A stretch of 64,000 nucleotides of DNA from positions 1 through 64,000 of the forward strand of contig NZ_BAZG01000006.1 in NCBI RefSeq assembly GCF_000964525.1. The letters run 5' to 3'. The translations under genes and the position numbers were made by a program. Below, piece by piece: positions 36,162-45,047 of this stretch; the stretch's first letter is position 1, and every line of letters starts with the position of its first letter. Below the pieces are notes generated by a model that ran no database searches, was not told where the DNA came from, and was given only the letters and a program-made list of their open reading frames with translations. The DNA comes from Anaeromyxobacter sp. PSR-1 (lineage in GTDB: Bacteria > Myxococcota > Myxococcia > Myxococcales > Anaeromyxobacteraceae).

Positions 36162-36485
36162 GTGAGGTGGCTGCTCGTCGCGATCCTGGTGCACGGGTTC
36201 GTCCCCGGCCTCGCCGAGGTCGGCGAGGCCGTCGTGCACCTCGCGCGGACGGGGCACGTGGCCCACACGCCCGCGGATCACGGCGACCTCGGCGACCAGG
36301 GGGCCGAGCACGGCTGCGGCGCGACCCAGCACCACTGCGCGTGCTGCGCGACGCAGCTCGTCGTCCCGGCGCGCGAGCTGGTCGTCGTGGCCGTCGAGAC
36401 CGGTCGCTCGCCGTCGGCCGAGCCCGCCGAGCAGGCGCCTGCCACGCGCGAGCCCGCGCGTCCGTTCCGCCCGCCGATCGCCTGA
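36162..36485 (+). CDS. Small exported His/Cys-rich protein upstream of the metal efflux genes
   Basis: A 107-residue protein beginning with GTG 36162 (RWLLVAILVHGFVPGLAEVGE), a hydrophobic segment that can act as signal or anchor. It carries His pairs (HLARTGHVAH, ADHGDLGDQGAEHG) and a Cys cluster (GCGATQHHCACCATQ). The composition fits a metal-binding periplasmic protein. It lies 113 bp upstream of the TolC-type gene of the efflux set and on the same strand, so it is probably the first gene of that operon. No known family recognised. Confidence 0.68.
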   Translation: MRWLLVAILVHGFVPGLAEVGEAVVHLARTGHVAHTPADHGDLGDQGAEHGCGATQHHCACCATQLVVPARELVVVAVETGRSPSAEPAEQAPATREPARPFRPPIA

Positions 36486-36598
36486 CGTCGTGACGCGTCC
36501 TCGCGCGAGCGGGCCGGCCTGCGCCGGCGCGGCTCGCGCGTCCCCGGCCGCCGCGCGAGCGCGCGGTCCGGCCGAACGTCCCACGTCAGGAGCACCGC

Positions 36599-37822
36599 TT
36601 GTCTGCACATCTTCGATGGGCGTGCGCGCTCGTGCTCGCGTACGCGGCGCCCGTGCCCGCTGCAGCGGCCGCGCCTCCCCCGGCCATCCTTCGCTGGGCG
36701 GACGTCGCCGCCGCGATCGACCGCGACCCGCGCGTCGCGGCGTCGCGGTCGCGCGTCCGCGCCGCGGAGGGCGCGCTCACGGCGGCACGCACCCCGCCGA
36801 ACCCCGAGGTCGAGGCGACCGCCGGCCGCGCCGAGGCGCGCGACGGGGCGGCGCGCCGGAACGAGTGGGGCCTCGCGCTCACCCTCCCGCTCGACTGGCT
36901 GGCGAGGCGTGGCCCCGAGGTGGACGCCGCCCGCGCCACGGTGGACGAGGCGGCGGAGGAGGCCCGTGCGCTCCGCGCCGAGGTGACCGCGGAGCTGTGG
37001 CGGCTCTACGTCGGGGCCGCGTACGCGCAGGCCGAGGTGAAGACGCTCGAGGCCACCGAGCAGCAGGCCGACGCGCTGGCGCGCCTGGTCCGCCGGCGCG
37101 TGGAGGCGGGGGAGGGGCGGCCGGTCGAGGTCCCGCGGGTGGAGCTCGAGCTCGAGCGCGTCCGGAACCAGGTCGACGCGGCGCGCGCGATCCGGGACGG
37201 CGCGCTCGCGCAGCTCGGCGCGTGGCTGACCGTCCCGGTGCAGCACGTGGAGCTCCCGCCGCCGCCCCCGACGCTCGACCCTGGCAGCCCGCCGCTCGAC
37301 GCGTCCAGGCACCCGCGGGTCCGCGCCGCGCTGGCGCGCGCCGAGGCGGCCAGGGCGGAGGCCTCCGCGGCGCGGCGGTCCCGCGTCCCCGCGTTCTCGG
37401 TGGGCGGCTTCTACACGAGCGAGCTCGATCGCGAGGCGGTGGGCGGGCGCTTCGGGGTCGAGCTGCCGCTCTGGGACTGGAAGTCCGGGCGCGTCCGCCG
37501 CGCCGAGGCGGCGGCCGCCGCGGAGGCGAGCCGCGCCGACGCCGAGGGTCGTGCCCTCGCCGCCGCGCAGGCCGACGCCGTCGCCGCCTGCGGCAAGGCC
37601 CGCGCGGTCGCGGACCGCCAGAAGATCCGGATCCTCCCCCGCGCCGAGGAGTCGGCGCGCACGCTCGAGCGGACGTTCCAGCTCGGCGAGACGGGGATCC
37701 TCGACGTCATCGACGCGCGGCGCGTGCTCCTCGAGGCGCGCCGCGAGTACCTCTCCAGCGCCCGCGAGCGAGACGTGGACTGCGGCGCGCTCATCCTGCT
37801 TTCCGGCCGGGAGCTGCCGTGA
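36599..37822 (+). CDS. Outer-membrane efflux protein (TolC/CzcC family)
   Basis: A 407-residue protein starting at TTG 36599 with AGGAG six bases upstream. Signal peptide: RWACALVLAYAAPVPAAAAA. The body has the two long coiled-coil repeats of the TolC fold (residues 30-200 and 235-400), with ASRSRVRAAEGALTAARTPPNPEVEA and RTFQLGETGILDVIDARRVLLEARREYL, typical of CzcC/CusC-type proteins. Its stop overlaps the next start by four bases (GTGA). It forms the outer-membrane exit duct of the tripartite metal pump. Confidence 0.88.
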   Translation: MSAHLRWACALVLAYAAPVPAAAAAPPPAILRWADVAAAIDRDPRVAASRSRVRAAEGALTAARTPPNPEVEATAGRAEARDGAARRNEWGLALTLPLDWLARRGPEVDAARATVDEAAEEARALRAEVTAELWRLYVGAAYAQAEVKTLEATEQQADALARLVRRRVEAGEGRPVEVPRVELELERVRNQVDAARAIRDGALAQLGAWLTVPVQHVELPPPPPTLDPGSPPLDASRHPRVRAALARAEAARAEASAARRSRVPAFSVGGFYTSELDREAVGGRFGVELPLWDWKSGRVRRAEAAAAAEASRADAEGRALAAAQADAVAACGKARAVADRQKIRILPRAEESARTLERTFQLGETGILDVIDARRVLLEARREYLSSARERDVDCGALILLSGRELP

Positions 37823-39210
37823 ACCGTCACCTTTCGAAGCGGGTCGTCCTCGCCGTGGCGATCCTCGCCGTGGCGATCCTCGCCGTGGCATGCCGTGGGG
37901 GTGGAGACGCCGGCGCCGAGCGGGCCGCGGGGCAGTCCGCGGCCGCCGGCCACGAGCCGGGCGCGGGGGCGACGGCGCCGCCGCACGCCGGCCACGAAGA
38001 CGCGGACGGGGACGGCCACGGCGGCGACGAGCGGTCGGACCTCGACCGGCCCGTGGACGAGCTCCTCGCGCTGAGCTGCGAGCACGGCAGGAAGACGTTC
38101 GAGTGCGACGAGTGCCGGTACGAGGTCGGCGTCGTGCGCGTGCCCGCGAAGCTCGTGGACGGCGGCCTCGTCCGGAAGGCGTCCGCGGCGAGGCGCCGGG
38201 TCGAGGCGCCGGTCGCGCTCACCGGCGAGGTCCGGTTCGACGAGCGGCGGGTCGCGCACGTGTCGCCGCGGATCGAGGGCACCATCCGCACCGTCCACGC
38301 CTCGCTGGGCGAGCAGGTCCGGCGCGGCCAGGCGCTGGTGGAGCTCGAGAGCGTCCAGGTCGGCGAGGCCGAGAGCGACTACCTGGCGGCGCAGGCGTCG
38401 CTCCGCCTGGCGCGCGCCAGCGCCGAGCGGCAGGAGCAGCTCCGCAAGGAGCAGATCTCCTCCGAGAAGGAGCACCTCGCGGCGCGTCAGGAGCTCGAGA
38501 CGGCGCAGATCCGCGCGCGGTCGGCGGAGCAGAAGCTCGCGCGCCTGGGCGTCGCCACCGCCGACCTGGAGCGGCTCGGCGGCGCCGGGCGGCGGGCCGG
38601 CGGCGGGGGCCTCGTCGTCCGAGCGCCGGCGGACGGCATCGTGCTCGAGATGCACGCCGTGCCCGGCGAGCTGGTGAAGCCGGACGAGAGCATCGTGACG
38701 GTCGGGGACGTGTCGTCGGTGTGGGTCTGGGCGGATCTCCACGAGGACCAGCTCGGCCGCGTGCTCGACGCGCAGCGCGGCGGGAGGCTCCGCGCCGAGA
38801 TCGGCGTGAAGGCGTTCCCCGGCGCGATCTTCCCGGGGACGGTGGAGTTCGTCGGCCCGTCCATGGACGAGCGGACGCGCACGGTGAAGGTGCGCGTCAC
38901 GGCGGCGAACCCGGACGCGCGGCTCCGCGCGGGCATGTTCGCGAGCGTCCGCGTCTTCCTCCCGGGCGAGGAGGAGGCGCTCGCGGTCCCGGCCGCGGCG
39001 CTGCTCTCGGACGAGGGCCGCTCGTTCGTGTTCGTGCACCACCACGGCGACTACTGGATCCGCCGGCCGGTGGAGCCGGGGCGCAGGTGGATGGACTGGG
39101 TCGAGGTGAAGGACGGCCTGCACGGCGGCGAGACCTTGGCCGCCGACGGCGCGTTCCTCCTGAAGTCGGACGTCCTGCGCTCGAAGATGGGCGCGGGCTG
39201 CGCGGACTAG
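37819..39210 (+). CDS. Periplasmic membrane fusion protein (CzcB/CusB family), lipoprotein
   Basis: A 463-residue adaptor. The signal contains AILAV three times and ends at Cys25. A His-rich linker follows (GHEPGAG, PPHAGHEDADGDGHGG). Next is a metal-binding knuckle CEHGRKTFECDECRYEVGVVRV (residues about 92-113), a variant of the heavy-metal-binding domain found in such adaptors. The lipoyl/hairpin/barrel core spans residues 130-440 (VSPRIEGTIRTVHASLGEQVRRGQALVELESVQVGEAE; VVRAPADGIVLEMHAVPGELV). It links the RND pump to the TolC protein. Translation is coupled to the preceding gene. Confidence 0.9.
   Translation: MNRHLSKRVVLAVAILAVAILAVACRGGGDAGAERAAGQSAAAGHEPGAGATAPPHAGHEDADGDGHGGDERSDLDRPVDELLALSCEHGRKTFECDECRYEVGVVRVPAKLVDGGLVRKASAARRRVEAPVALTGEVRFDERRVAHVSPRIEGTIRTVHASLGEQVRRGQALVELESVQVGEAESDYLAAQASLRLARASAERQEQLRKEQISSEKEHLAARQELETAQIRARSAEQKLARLGVATADLERLGGAGRRAGGGGLVVRAPADGIVLEMHAVPGELVKPDESIVTVGDVSSVWVWADLHEDQLGRVLDAQRGGRLRAEIGVKAFPGAIFPGTVEFVGPSMDERTRTVKVRVTAANPDARLRAGMFASVRVFLPGEEEALAVPAAALLSDEGRSFVFVHHHGDYWIRRPVEPGRRWMDWVEVKDGLHGGETLAADGAFLLKSDVLRSKMGAGCAD
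37848..37890 (+). repeat. 15-bp tandem repeat in the lipoprotein signal sequence
   Basis: The unit CCTCGCCGTGGCGAT occurs twice perfectly (37848-37862, 37863-37877) and a third time for 13 bases to 37890. It encodes the repeated pentapeptide of the hydrophobic core. Unit length is a multiple of three, so gain or loss of a unit would change signal length without a frameshift. Confidence 0.9.
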
Positions 39211-39221
39211 GGGCCCGAGCG

Positions 39222-42200
39222 ATGCGCATCCTCGAGTGGCTCCTCAAGAACCGCCTCCTCGTCCTGGGCGTCACCGCGGCGCTCTCGGTGGCGGGGTGGG
39301 TCGCCTGGAAGCGCCTGCCCATCGACGCGTTCCCCGACGTGACGAACACGCAGGTCATGATCCTGACGAAGGCGCCCGGGCTCGCCGCCGTGGACGTCGA
39401 GCAGCGGGTCAGCTTCCCCATCGAGCAGGCGATGCGCGGGCTCCCCCGCGTCACGCAGGTGCGGTCGCTCTCCAAGGCCGAGCTGTCGCAGGTGGTGGTG
39501 GTCTTCGAGGACGGCGCCGAGACCTACTGGACGCGGCAGCTCGTGTTCGAGCGGCTCGCCGGCGCCCGCGAGGCGCTGCCGCCCGGCGTCGAGCCGGAGC
39601 TCGGGCCCATCTCCACCGGGCTGGGCGAGATCTTCCAGTACACGCTGGAGGGGGACGGGCTCTCGCCGATGGAGCTGCGGACGATCCAGGACTGGATCCT
39701 GGCGCCGCAGCTCCGGCCCATCCCCGGCGTCAACGAGGTGAACAGCTTCGGCGGCGAGGTGAAGCAGTACCAGGTCGTCGTCCACCCGGACCGGCTGGTG
39801 AAGTACCGGCTCGGCGTCCGCGACGTCTCGGAGGCCATCGAGCGCTCGAACGGGAACGCCGGCGGCGGCGTGGTCGTCGCCGGCTGGGAGCAGACCTACC
39901 TGCGCGGCGTCGGCCTGGTGCGCGATCTCCCCGACATCGAGCGCATCGTGCTCGGCGCGTTCGACGGGTCGCCCGTCTACCTGCGCGACGTGGCGGACGT
40001 GGTCATCGGCGCCGAGCCGCGTCAGGGCGCCGTGACCCGCGACGGCAAGGGCGAGGCGGTCGCGGGCATGGTGATCATGCTGAAGGGCGCGAACGCCAGG
40101 GACGTCGTGGCCGGGGTGAAGGACGCCATCGAGGCGGCCCGCGGCACGCTCCCGGAGGGCGCCCGGATCCGCGTGTTCTACGACCGGACCTCGCTCATCG
40201 AGGCGTGCATCGAGACGGTCGTGGACGCGCTCCTGCAGGGCGGGATTTTCGTGATCCTGGTCCTCTTCCTGTTCGTGGCGGAGCTGCGGACGGCGCTGGT
40301 CGTCCTGTTCTCCCTGCCGTTCACCTTCCTGGTCGCCTTCATCGTGATGGGCTGGGCCGGCCTCACCTCCAACCTCATGTCGATGGGCGGCCTGGCGTTC
40401 TCGGTCGGCATGGTCGTGGACGCGTCGATCGTGGTGGTCGAGAACGTGAGGCGCCACCTCGCCGAGGACCGGGAGCGCGGCCGGCAGGAGGTGGTCGCGA
40501 TGGCGGTCCGGGAGGTGGCCCGGCCGGTCGCGTTCTCGGTGCTCGTCATCGCCGTCATCCTCGTCCCCCTGTACGCGCTGCAGGGCGTGGAGGGGAAGAT
40601 GTTCGCCCCCCTCGCGACCACGCTGCTCATCGCCCTGCTCGTGTCGCTCGCCGTCGCGCTGACGGTGATCCCGGTGCTCTCCGCGACCATCCTGAAGCAG
40701 GAGCCGGAGCGCGAGCTCAGGCTGGTCCGCCGCTTCCACGAGGGCTACCTGCGCCTGCTCCGCCGCGCCGTCGCCCGGCCGAGGCGCACGCTCGCCGTGA
40801 GCGGCGCCGTGCTCGTCCTCTCGGCCGCGCTCGTCCCGCTCGTCGGGACGGAGTTCATGCCGCCGCTCGACGAGGGGTCGATCGCGATCAACGTGGTCCG
40901 CCTGCCGAACGCGTCGCTCGCCGGGTCGGTGAACGTGGCGAGCTACCTGGAGCAGCGGCTCGGGGAGTTCCCCGAGGTCGAGACGGTCGTCTCGAAGACC
41001 GGCCGCGCGGAGATCTCGGAGGACCCGATGGGCCCCGAGCAGACGGACGTGTTCGTGATGCTGAAGCCGCGGAAGGCGTGGGGCACCGGCCGAGACAAGG
41101 CGGAGCTCGTCGAGGCGCTCCGGAGGGAGCTGTCCGACGTCCCCGGGTTGCGCTTCTCGTTCTCGCAGCCGATCGCGCTGCGGGTGAACGAGCTCATCGC
41201 CGGGGTGAAGAGCGACCTCGCGGTCAAGGTGTTCGGCCCGGACCTGGAGGTCCTGAAGGGCTTCGCCGACCGCATCGGCGCCGCGGTGGGCGGGGTGCCC
41301 GGCGCGGGCGACGTGAAGGTCGAGCAGGTCTCGGGCATGCCGCAGTACGACCTGGACATCGACCGCGAGGCGGCGGCCCGGTACGGCATCCGCGTCGGCG
41401 ACGTGAACGACACCATCGAGACGGCGATCGGCGGCCGCGTCGCGTCCACGCTCATCGAGGGGCAGCGGCGGTTCGCCATCACGGTGCGGTTCCCGGAGGA
41501 CAGCCGCAACGACATCGACCGGATCGGCCGCCTCCTCGTGCCCGGCCCGGACGGCGCGCGCGTGCCGCTCGCGCAGCTCGCGAAGGTGAGGCTCGTGGAG
41601 GCGCCGGCGCAGGTCAGCCGCGAGAACGGCATGCGCCGGGTGGTGGTCGAGGCCAACGTCCGCGGGCGCGATCTCGGAGGCTTCGTGGACGACGTGCGCG
41701 CGCGCATCCAGGGGATCGAGCAGGAGCTGCCGCCCGGCTACTACCTGCGCCTCGGCGGCCAGTTCGAGAACCAGGAGCGGGCCATGCGGCGGCTCGCGAT
41801 CGTCGTGCCCGTCGCGCTCGGGCTGGTGTTCCTGCTCCTCTACCTCGCGCTCGGGTCCATCGCCCACGCCGCGCTGGTGCTGCTCAACCTGCCGTTCGCG
41901 CTCGTCGGCGGCGTCGTCGCGGTGGTCCTGTTCCGGATGCCGCTCTCGGTCTCGGCGGCCGTCGCGTTCATCGTCCTGCTCGGGATCGCCGTGCAGAACG
42001 GCGTCGTGCTGGTGGCGTTCTTCAAGCAGCTCCGCGAGCGCGGCCTCTCGGTCGCCGAGACCGTCGAGCAGGGGTGCAACCTGCGGTTCCGGCCGCTGCT
42101 CATGACCGCGCTGACGAGCTTCATCGGGCACCTGCCCATGCTGTACGCCACCGGGTCCGGGGCGGACATCCAGAAGCCGCTCGCGGTGGTGGTGATGGGC

Positions 42201-42290
42201 GGGCTGGTGACGTCCACGCTGCTCACGCTGCTCGTGCTCCCCACGCTCTACGCGGTGCTCGCGGGGCGGCGGGCGGCGCGCGCGGGGTGA
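39222..42290 (+). CDS. Heavy-metal efflux RND transporter (CzcA/CusA family)
   Basis: A 1022-residue inner-membrane pump with twelve predicted helices in two RND repeats. Family blocks: WKRLPIDAFPDVTNTQVMILT, GLGEIFQYTLEG, EVNSFGGEVKQYQV, and the TM4 segment FSVGMVVDASIVVVENVRRHL. TM4 keeps the proton-relay Asp and Glu (VVDAS, VVEN), but the residue six before that Asp is Ser, where CzcA has a second Asp and CusA has Ala, as I recall. The pump is therefore not of the strict CzcA divalent type; Cu/Ag or another metal is possible. It begins 11 bases after the adaptor gene and closes the efflux operon. Confidence 0.9.
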   Translation: MRILEWLLKNRLLVLGVTAALSVAGWVAWKRLPIDAFPDVTNTQVMILTKAPGLAAVDVEQRVSFPIEQAMRGLPRVTQVRSLSKAELSQVVVVFEDGAETYWTRQLVFERLAGAREALPPGVEPELGPISTGLGEIFQYTLEGDGLSPMELRTIQDWILAPQLRPIPGVNEVNSFGGEVKQYQVVVHPDRLVKYRLGVRDVSEAIERSNGNAGGGVVVAGWEQTYLRGVGLVRDLPDIERIVLGAFDGSPVYLRDVADVVIGAEPRQGAVTRDGKGEAVAGMVIMLKGANARDVVAGVKDAIEAARGTLPEGARIRVFYDRTSLIEACIETVVDALLQGGIFVILVLFLFVAELRTALVVLFSLPFTFLVAFIVMGWAGLTSNLMSMGGLAFSVGMVVDASIVVVENVRRHLAEDRERGRQEVVAMAVREVARPVAFSVLVIAVILVPLYALQGVEGKMFAPLATTLLIALLVSLAVALTVIPVLSATILKQEPERELRLVRRFHEGYLRLLRRAVARPRRTLAVSGAVLVLSAALVPLVGTEFMPPLDEGSIAINVVRLPNASLAGSVNVASYLEQRLGEFPEVETVVSKTGRAEISEDPMGPEQTDVFVMLKPRKAWGTGRDKAELVEALRRELSDVPGLRFSFSQPIALRVNELIAGVKSDLAVKVFGPDLEVLKGFADRIGAAVGGVPGAGDVKVEQVSGMPQYDLDIDREAAARYGIRVGDVNDTIETAIGGRVASTLIEGQRRFAITVRFPEDSRNDIDRIGRLLVPGPDGARVPLAQLAKVRLVEAPAQVSRENGMRRVVVEANVRGRDLGGFVDDVRARIQGIEQELPPGYYLRLGGQFENQERAMRRLAIVVPVALGLVFLLLYLALGSIAHAALVLLNLPFALVGGVVAVVLFRMPLSVSAAVAFIVLLGIAVQNGVVLVAFFKQLRERGLSVAETVEQGCNLRFRPLLMTALTSFIGHLPMLYATGSGADIQKPLAVVVMGGLVTSTLLTLLVLPTLYAVLAGRRAARAG

Positions 42291-42327
42291 GCGCCCGGCA
42301 GCGGCGGCCGCGGGCCGCGGGCGGAGG

Positions 42328-43422
42328 TCAGGCCTCGACGGGCTGCGGCGCGCCGAGGGCCCGCAGGTGGCGGTGGTGCGCGGCCACGGCGGCCCAGAGC
42401 GACGGCTGCGCGCGGTAGGGCAGCCCGTGCGCGCGGCACGTCTCCTCCACGATCCCGGCGAGCGCCGGGTAGTGCACGTGGCAGACGCCGGGGAACAGGT
42501 GGTGCTCGACCTGGAAGTTCAGGCCGCCCAGGTACCACGCGAGCACGCGGCTCGTGCGGGCGAAGTCCACCGTCGTCCGGACCTGGTGCTCCGCCCAGCC
42601 GGTGGACATGAGACCGTCCGCGCCGGGCGCGCCCGGGAACTGCGCCTCCGGCACCGCGTGCGCGAGCTGGAACACGGCGGCCATGACGACGCCGAGCACG
42701 AGCGAGCCGAAGACGAAGAACGCCACGGGCCACGCGCTGCGGTGGACGGCGACCGGGACCACGACCGCCCAGGCGAGGAACGTGGCCTTGCCGGCGACCA
42801 CCGCGGCGAGGTCGCGGCCGCGGGGCCTCGGGAACCGGGTGCCGGCGATGGACCCGCGGACGAGGTCCACGACGTCGTCCACCAGCCACCACTTGAGCGA
42901 GAGCGCGCCGTACAGCGGCCAGGCGTACCAGCCCTGGAAGCGGTGGAGCGCGCGGCGGCGCTGCGCGGGCGAGAGCCGGAGGAACGGCTCGGCGTCCACG
43001 TCCGCGTCCAGGCCGGCGACGTTGGCGAAGGAGTGGTGCTGCACGTTGTGCTTGAAGCGCCAGACGTAGGAGCTCGCGCCGATGAAGTCGAGCGCGAGCC
43101 CGACGACGCGGTTCACCCTCGGCGACCGCGAGTAGGCCCCGTGGTTCGCGTCGTGCATCACCGAGAAGCCGATGCCCGCGGTCGCGAGCGCGATCGAGAC
43201 GGTGAGCCCCACCGCGAGCCACGGCGACGCGTCTCCGAAGGCGAGGAGGAGCGTGTAGGACGCGGCGAACCAGGCGAAGATCGCGACCGTCTTCAGGTGC
43301 ATGGCGAGCCCGCCCTGCGCGGCCACGCCGGTGCGCGCGAAGTACGCGGCGGCGCCGCGCCTCAGGTCCGCGTGGAAGCCGTCGTCGCGGGGAAAGCGGG
43401 ACCGGCGGGCGGGTGCGTTCAT
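42328..43422 (-). CDS. Membrane fatty acid desaturase
   Basis: A 364-residue membrane enzyme with the three His boxes of acyl-lipid desaturases: HDANH (around residue 96), HNVQHH (around 131) and QVEHH (around 315), each with the expected spacing between hydrophobic pairs. The final Q-x-x-HH box resembles front-end (delta-6-like) desaturases, but no cytochrome b5 domain is fused. It introduces a double bond into membrane lipid acyl chains using O2 and a ferredoxin-type donor. It follows the LysR gene by 23 bases and is probably in the same transcript. Confidence 0.9.
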   Translation of the reverse strand: MNAPARRSRFPRDDGFHADLRRGAAAYFARTGVAAQGGLAMHLKTVAIFAWFAASYTLLLAFGDASPWLAVGLTVSIALATAGIGFSVMHDANHGAYSRSPRVNRVVGLALDFIGASSYVWRFKHNVQHHSFANVAGLDADVDAEPFLRLSPAQRRRALHRFQGWYAWPLYGALSLKWWLVDDVVDLVRGSIAGTRFPRPRGRDLAAVVAGKATFLAWAVVVPVAVHRSAWPVAFFVFGSLVLGVVMAAVFQLAHAVPEAQFPGAPGADGLMSTGWAEHQVRTTVDFARTSRVLAWYLGGLNFQVEHHLFPGVCHVHYPALAGIVEETCRAHGLPYRAQPSLWAAVAAHHRHLRALGAPQPVEA

Positions 43423-43445
43423 CGCGAGAGCCTGCGGGCGGGATG

Positions 43446-44384
43446 TCACCCGCGCGTCATGGCGGACGGGGGCGACCCAGCTGCGCCGGGGCGGACGCCC
43501 CGGCCCGGCCCGTCCTGCCGGAGCCGCCCCAGGAGCGCCGTGAGCTCCGGGCTCGCGCGCTCCGCCTGCCACACCAGCGCCACGCGGTGCGTGAGCGAGG
43601 GCTCGCGCAGCGGGACGAAGCGCGTGTTCGACGGCCGCTTCCGGGAGAAGGACCGCGCCGCGAGCAGGATGCCCTTGCCGCGCGCGACCAGGATCGGGCA
43701 GCTCTCGTCCGGCCGCTTGGTGAGGATCCGGTAGCGGATGCCCGCCGCGCGGAGCGCCCGCTGCTGGCTCTCGTACAGGTGGGCGTGCTCGTGCCGCGGG
43801 TGGACCACGAAGGTCTCGCCCTGGAGATCGCGCAGGCGCAGCGCCCGGCGCCGTGCCAGCCGGTGCGTGGCCGGCAGCAGCACGCCGATCGCGTCCTCGG
43901 AGACCACCCAGCGCTCGAGCCCCGGCGCGTCGCCCTCGGCCGTCTCGACGCAGACCGCGTCGAGCCGCCCGAGGTGCAGGTCGCGGAGCAGGCGATCCGG
44001 AGCGCCCGAGGTCAGCTCGACGCCCGGTCCGGCCGCGGCGCCCTCGAGGCGCGCGATCCGCTCCGGGACCCAGGTCGCGAAGCCCGCGGTGGAGAGCCCG
44101 AGCCGGAGCGGCCGTCCGGAGCGCTCCCCGCGCTCGCGGACGCGGGCCTCGAGCGCCTCCACGCGCTCGACGACCGCCGGACCCTCGCGGAAGAGGAGCG
44201 CGCCCGCCGGCGTGAGCGAGACGGCCCGGGTGCTGCGCTCCAGCAGGCGGACGCGGAGGTCGCGCTCGAGCCCGGCGATGAGCCGGCTCAGCGGCGGCTG
44301 GCTCATGTGCAGCCGCTCCGCCGCGCGGCGGAAGCTCAGCTCGGAGGCCACCACCAGGAACGCGCGCAGCTCGCGGAGGTCCAT
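43446..44384 (-). CDS. LysR-family regulator upstream of the desaturase
   Basis: A 312-residue LTTR. The N-terminal winged helix (MDLRELRAFLVVASELSFRRAAERLHMSQPPLSRLIAGLERDL) is canonical; the effector domain runs from about residue 90. I take ATG 44384 rather than the TTG-like codons nine residues earlier because the family starts at MDLREL. A perfect 17-bp palindrome lies 9-25 bases upstream of this ATG. It is cotranscribed with the desaturase and divergent from the DUF1360 gene, so either could be its target. Confidence 0.9.
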   Translation of the reverse strand: MDLRELRAFLVVASELSFRRAAERLHMSQPPLSRLIAGLERDLRVRLLERSTRAVSLTPAGALLFREGPAVVERVEALEARVRERGERSGRPLRLGLSTAGFATWVPERIARLEGAAAGPGVELTSGAPDRLLRDLHLGRLDAVCVETAEGDAPGLERWVVSEDAIGVLLPATHRLARRRALRLRDLQGETFVVHPRHEHAHLYESQQRALRAAGIRYRILTKRPDESCPILVARGKGILLAARSFSRKRPSNTRFVPLREPSLTHRVALVWQAERASPELTALLGRLRQDGPGRGVRPGAAGSPPSAMTRG

Positions 44385-44392
44385 CCGGCGGT

Positions 44393-44409
44393 GATACCGA
44401 TCCGGTATC
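44393..44409. promoter_or_regulatory. 17-bp palindrome, probable LysR operator
   Basis: GATACCG-ATC-CGGTATC is a perfect inverted repeat with ATACC-N5-GGTAT at its core, matching the T-N11-A rule for LysR-type boxes. It sits directly before the LysR start codon and in the region shared with the divergent DUF1360 gene, as expected for autoregulation and divergent control. Confidence 0.75.
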
Positions 44410-44515
44410 AATCCGGCAACCCGAATCGCAATGCACGGAGGGCCGCCGCCGCCGCATGACTCCGGCCCACCGCGCGGGCCCCGCCGGCCCGCGCTGGAAC
44501 GGAGGAGGAGACCTC

Positions 44516-44950
44516 ATGCCGCTGCCCGTCGAAGCCCTGTGGACCTGCGCCGTCCTCGCCATGGTCGTGAGCGGGACGTCCTTCACCATCACCGGAACGG
44601 AGATCTTCGAGCCGCTGCGGAGGTTCCTCTCCGCGCGGAGCGAGTGGCTCGGCCACCTCACCGCCTGCTTCTACTGCACGAGCCACTGGGTCACGTTCCT
44701 GCTCGTGGCGCTGTGCCGCCCCGTCCTCGTCTCGACCGGGTTCCTGCCCGTGGACCTCGCGATCAGCGCGTTCTTCGTGGTCCAGCTCGCCGCCTACCTC
44801 ACCGGCCTGCTGTTCAAGTCGTACTCGGTCATCATCCCGGTGAAGGCCGCCATGCAGCAGGCGATGGGGGCCGCGAAGGCGGCGCACGCGGCGCCGCAGG
44901 CGGCGAAGGTGAGGCTCGATGTCGCTCGCTCCGAGGAGGGGGGGCGGTAG
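44516..44950 (+). CDS. DUF1360-type membrane protein
   Basis: A 144-residue membrane protein behind a strong GGAGGAGGAG. Hydrophobic segments at about 8-28, 55-75 and 80-105 are separated by FLSARSEWLGHLTACFYCTSHWVTF, where the C-x-x-C-x-x-HW block is typical of DUF1360. The C-terminal tail is Ala/Lys-rich and soluble. Function is unknown. It is divergent from the LysR gene across a perfect palindrome. Confidence 0.75.
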   Translation: MPLPVEALWTCAVLAMVVSGTSFTITGTEIFEPLRRFLSARSEWLGHLTACFYCTSHWVTFLLVALCRPVLVSTGFLPVDLAISAFFVVQLAAYLTGLLFKSYSVIIPVKAAMQQAMGAAKAAHAAPQAAKVRLDVARSEEGGR

Positions 44951-45047
44951 CGCCAGCCCGGGACTGGGCGCGACGATCGGCCTACCATGGCGTCGGAGTC
45001 GGCAGGTCGCTCGGTTCGCGATTCGTCCAACCGGAGGACGCGCTCTC

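Noticed and set aside
39207-42131. Long minus-strand frame opposite the RND pump
   Set aside because: Composition is Arg/His/Glu-rich with no domain; it is the mirror of the codon bias of the pump gene.
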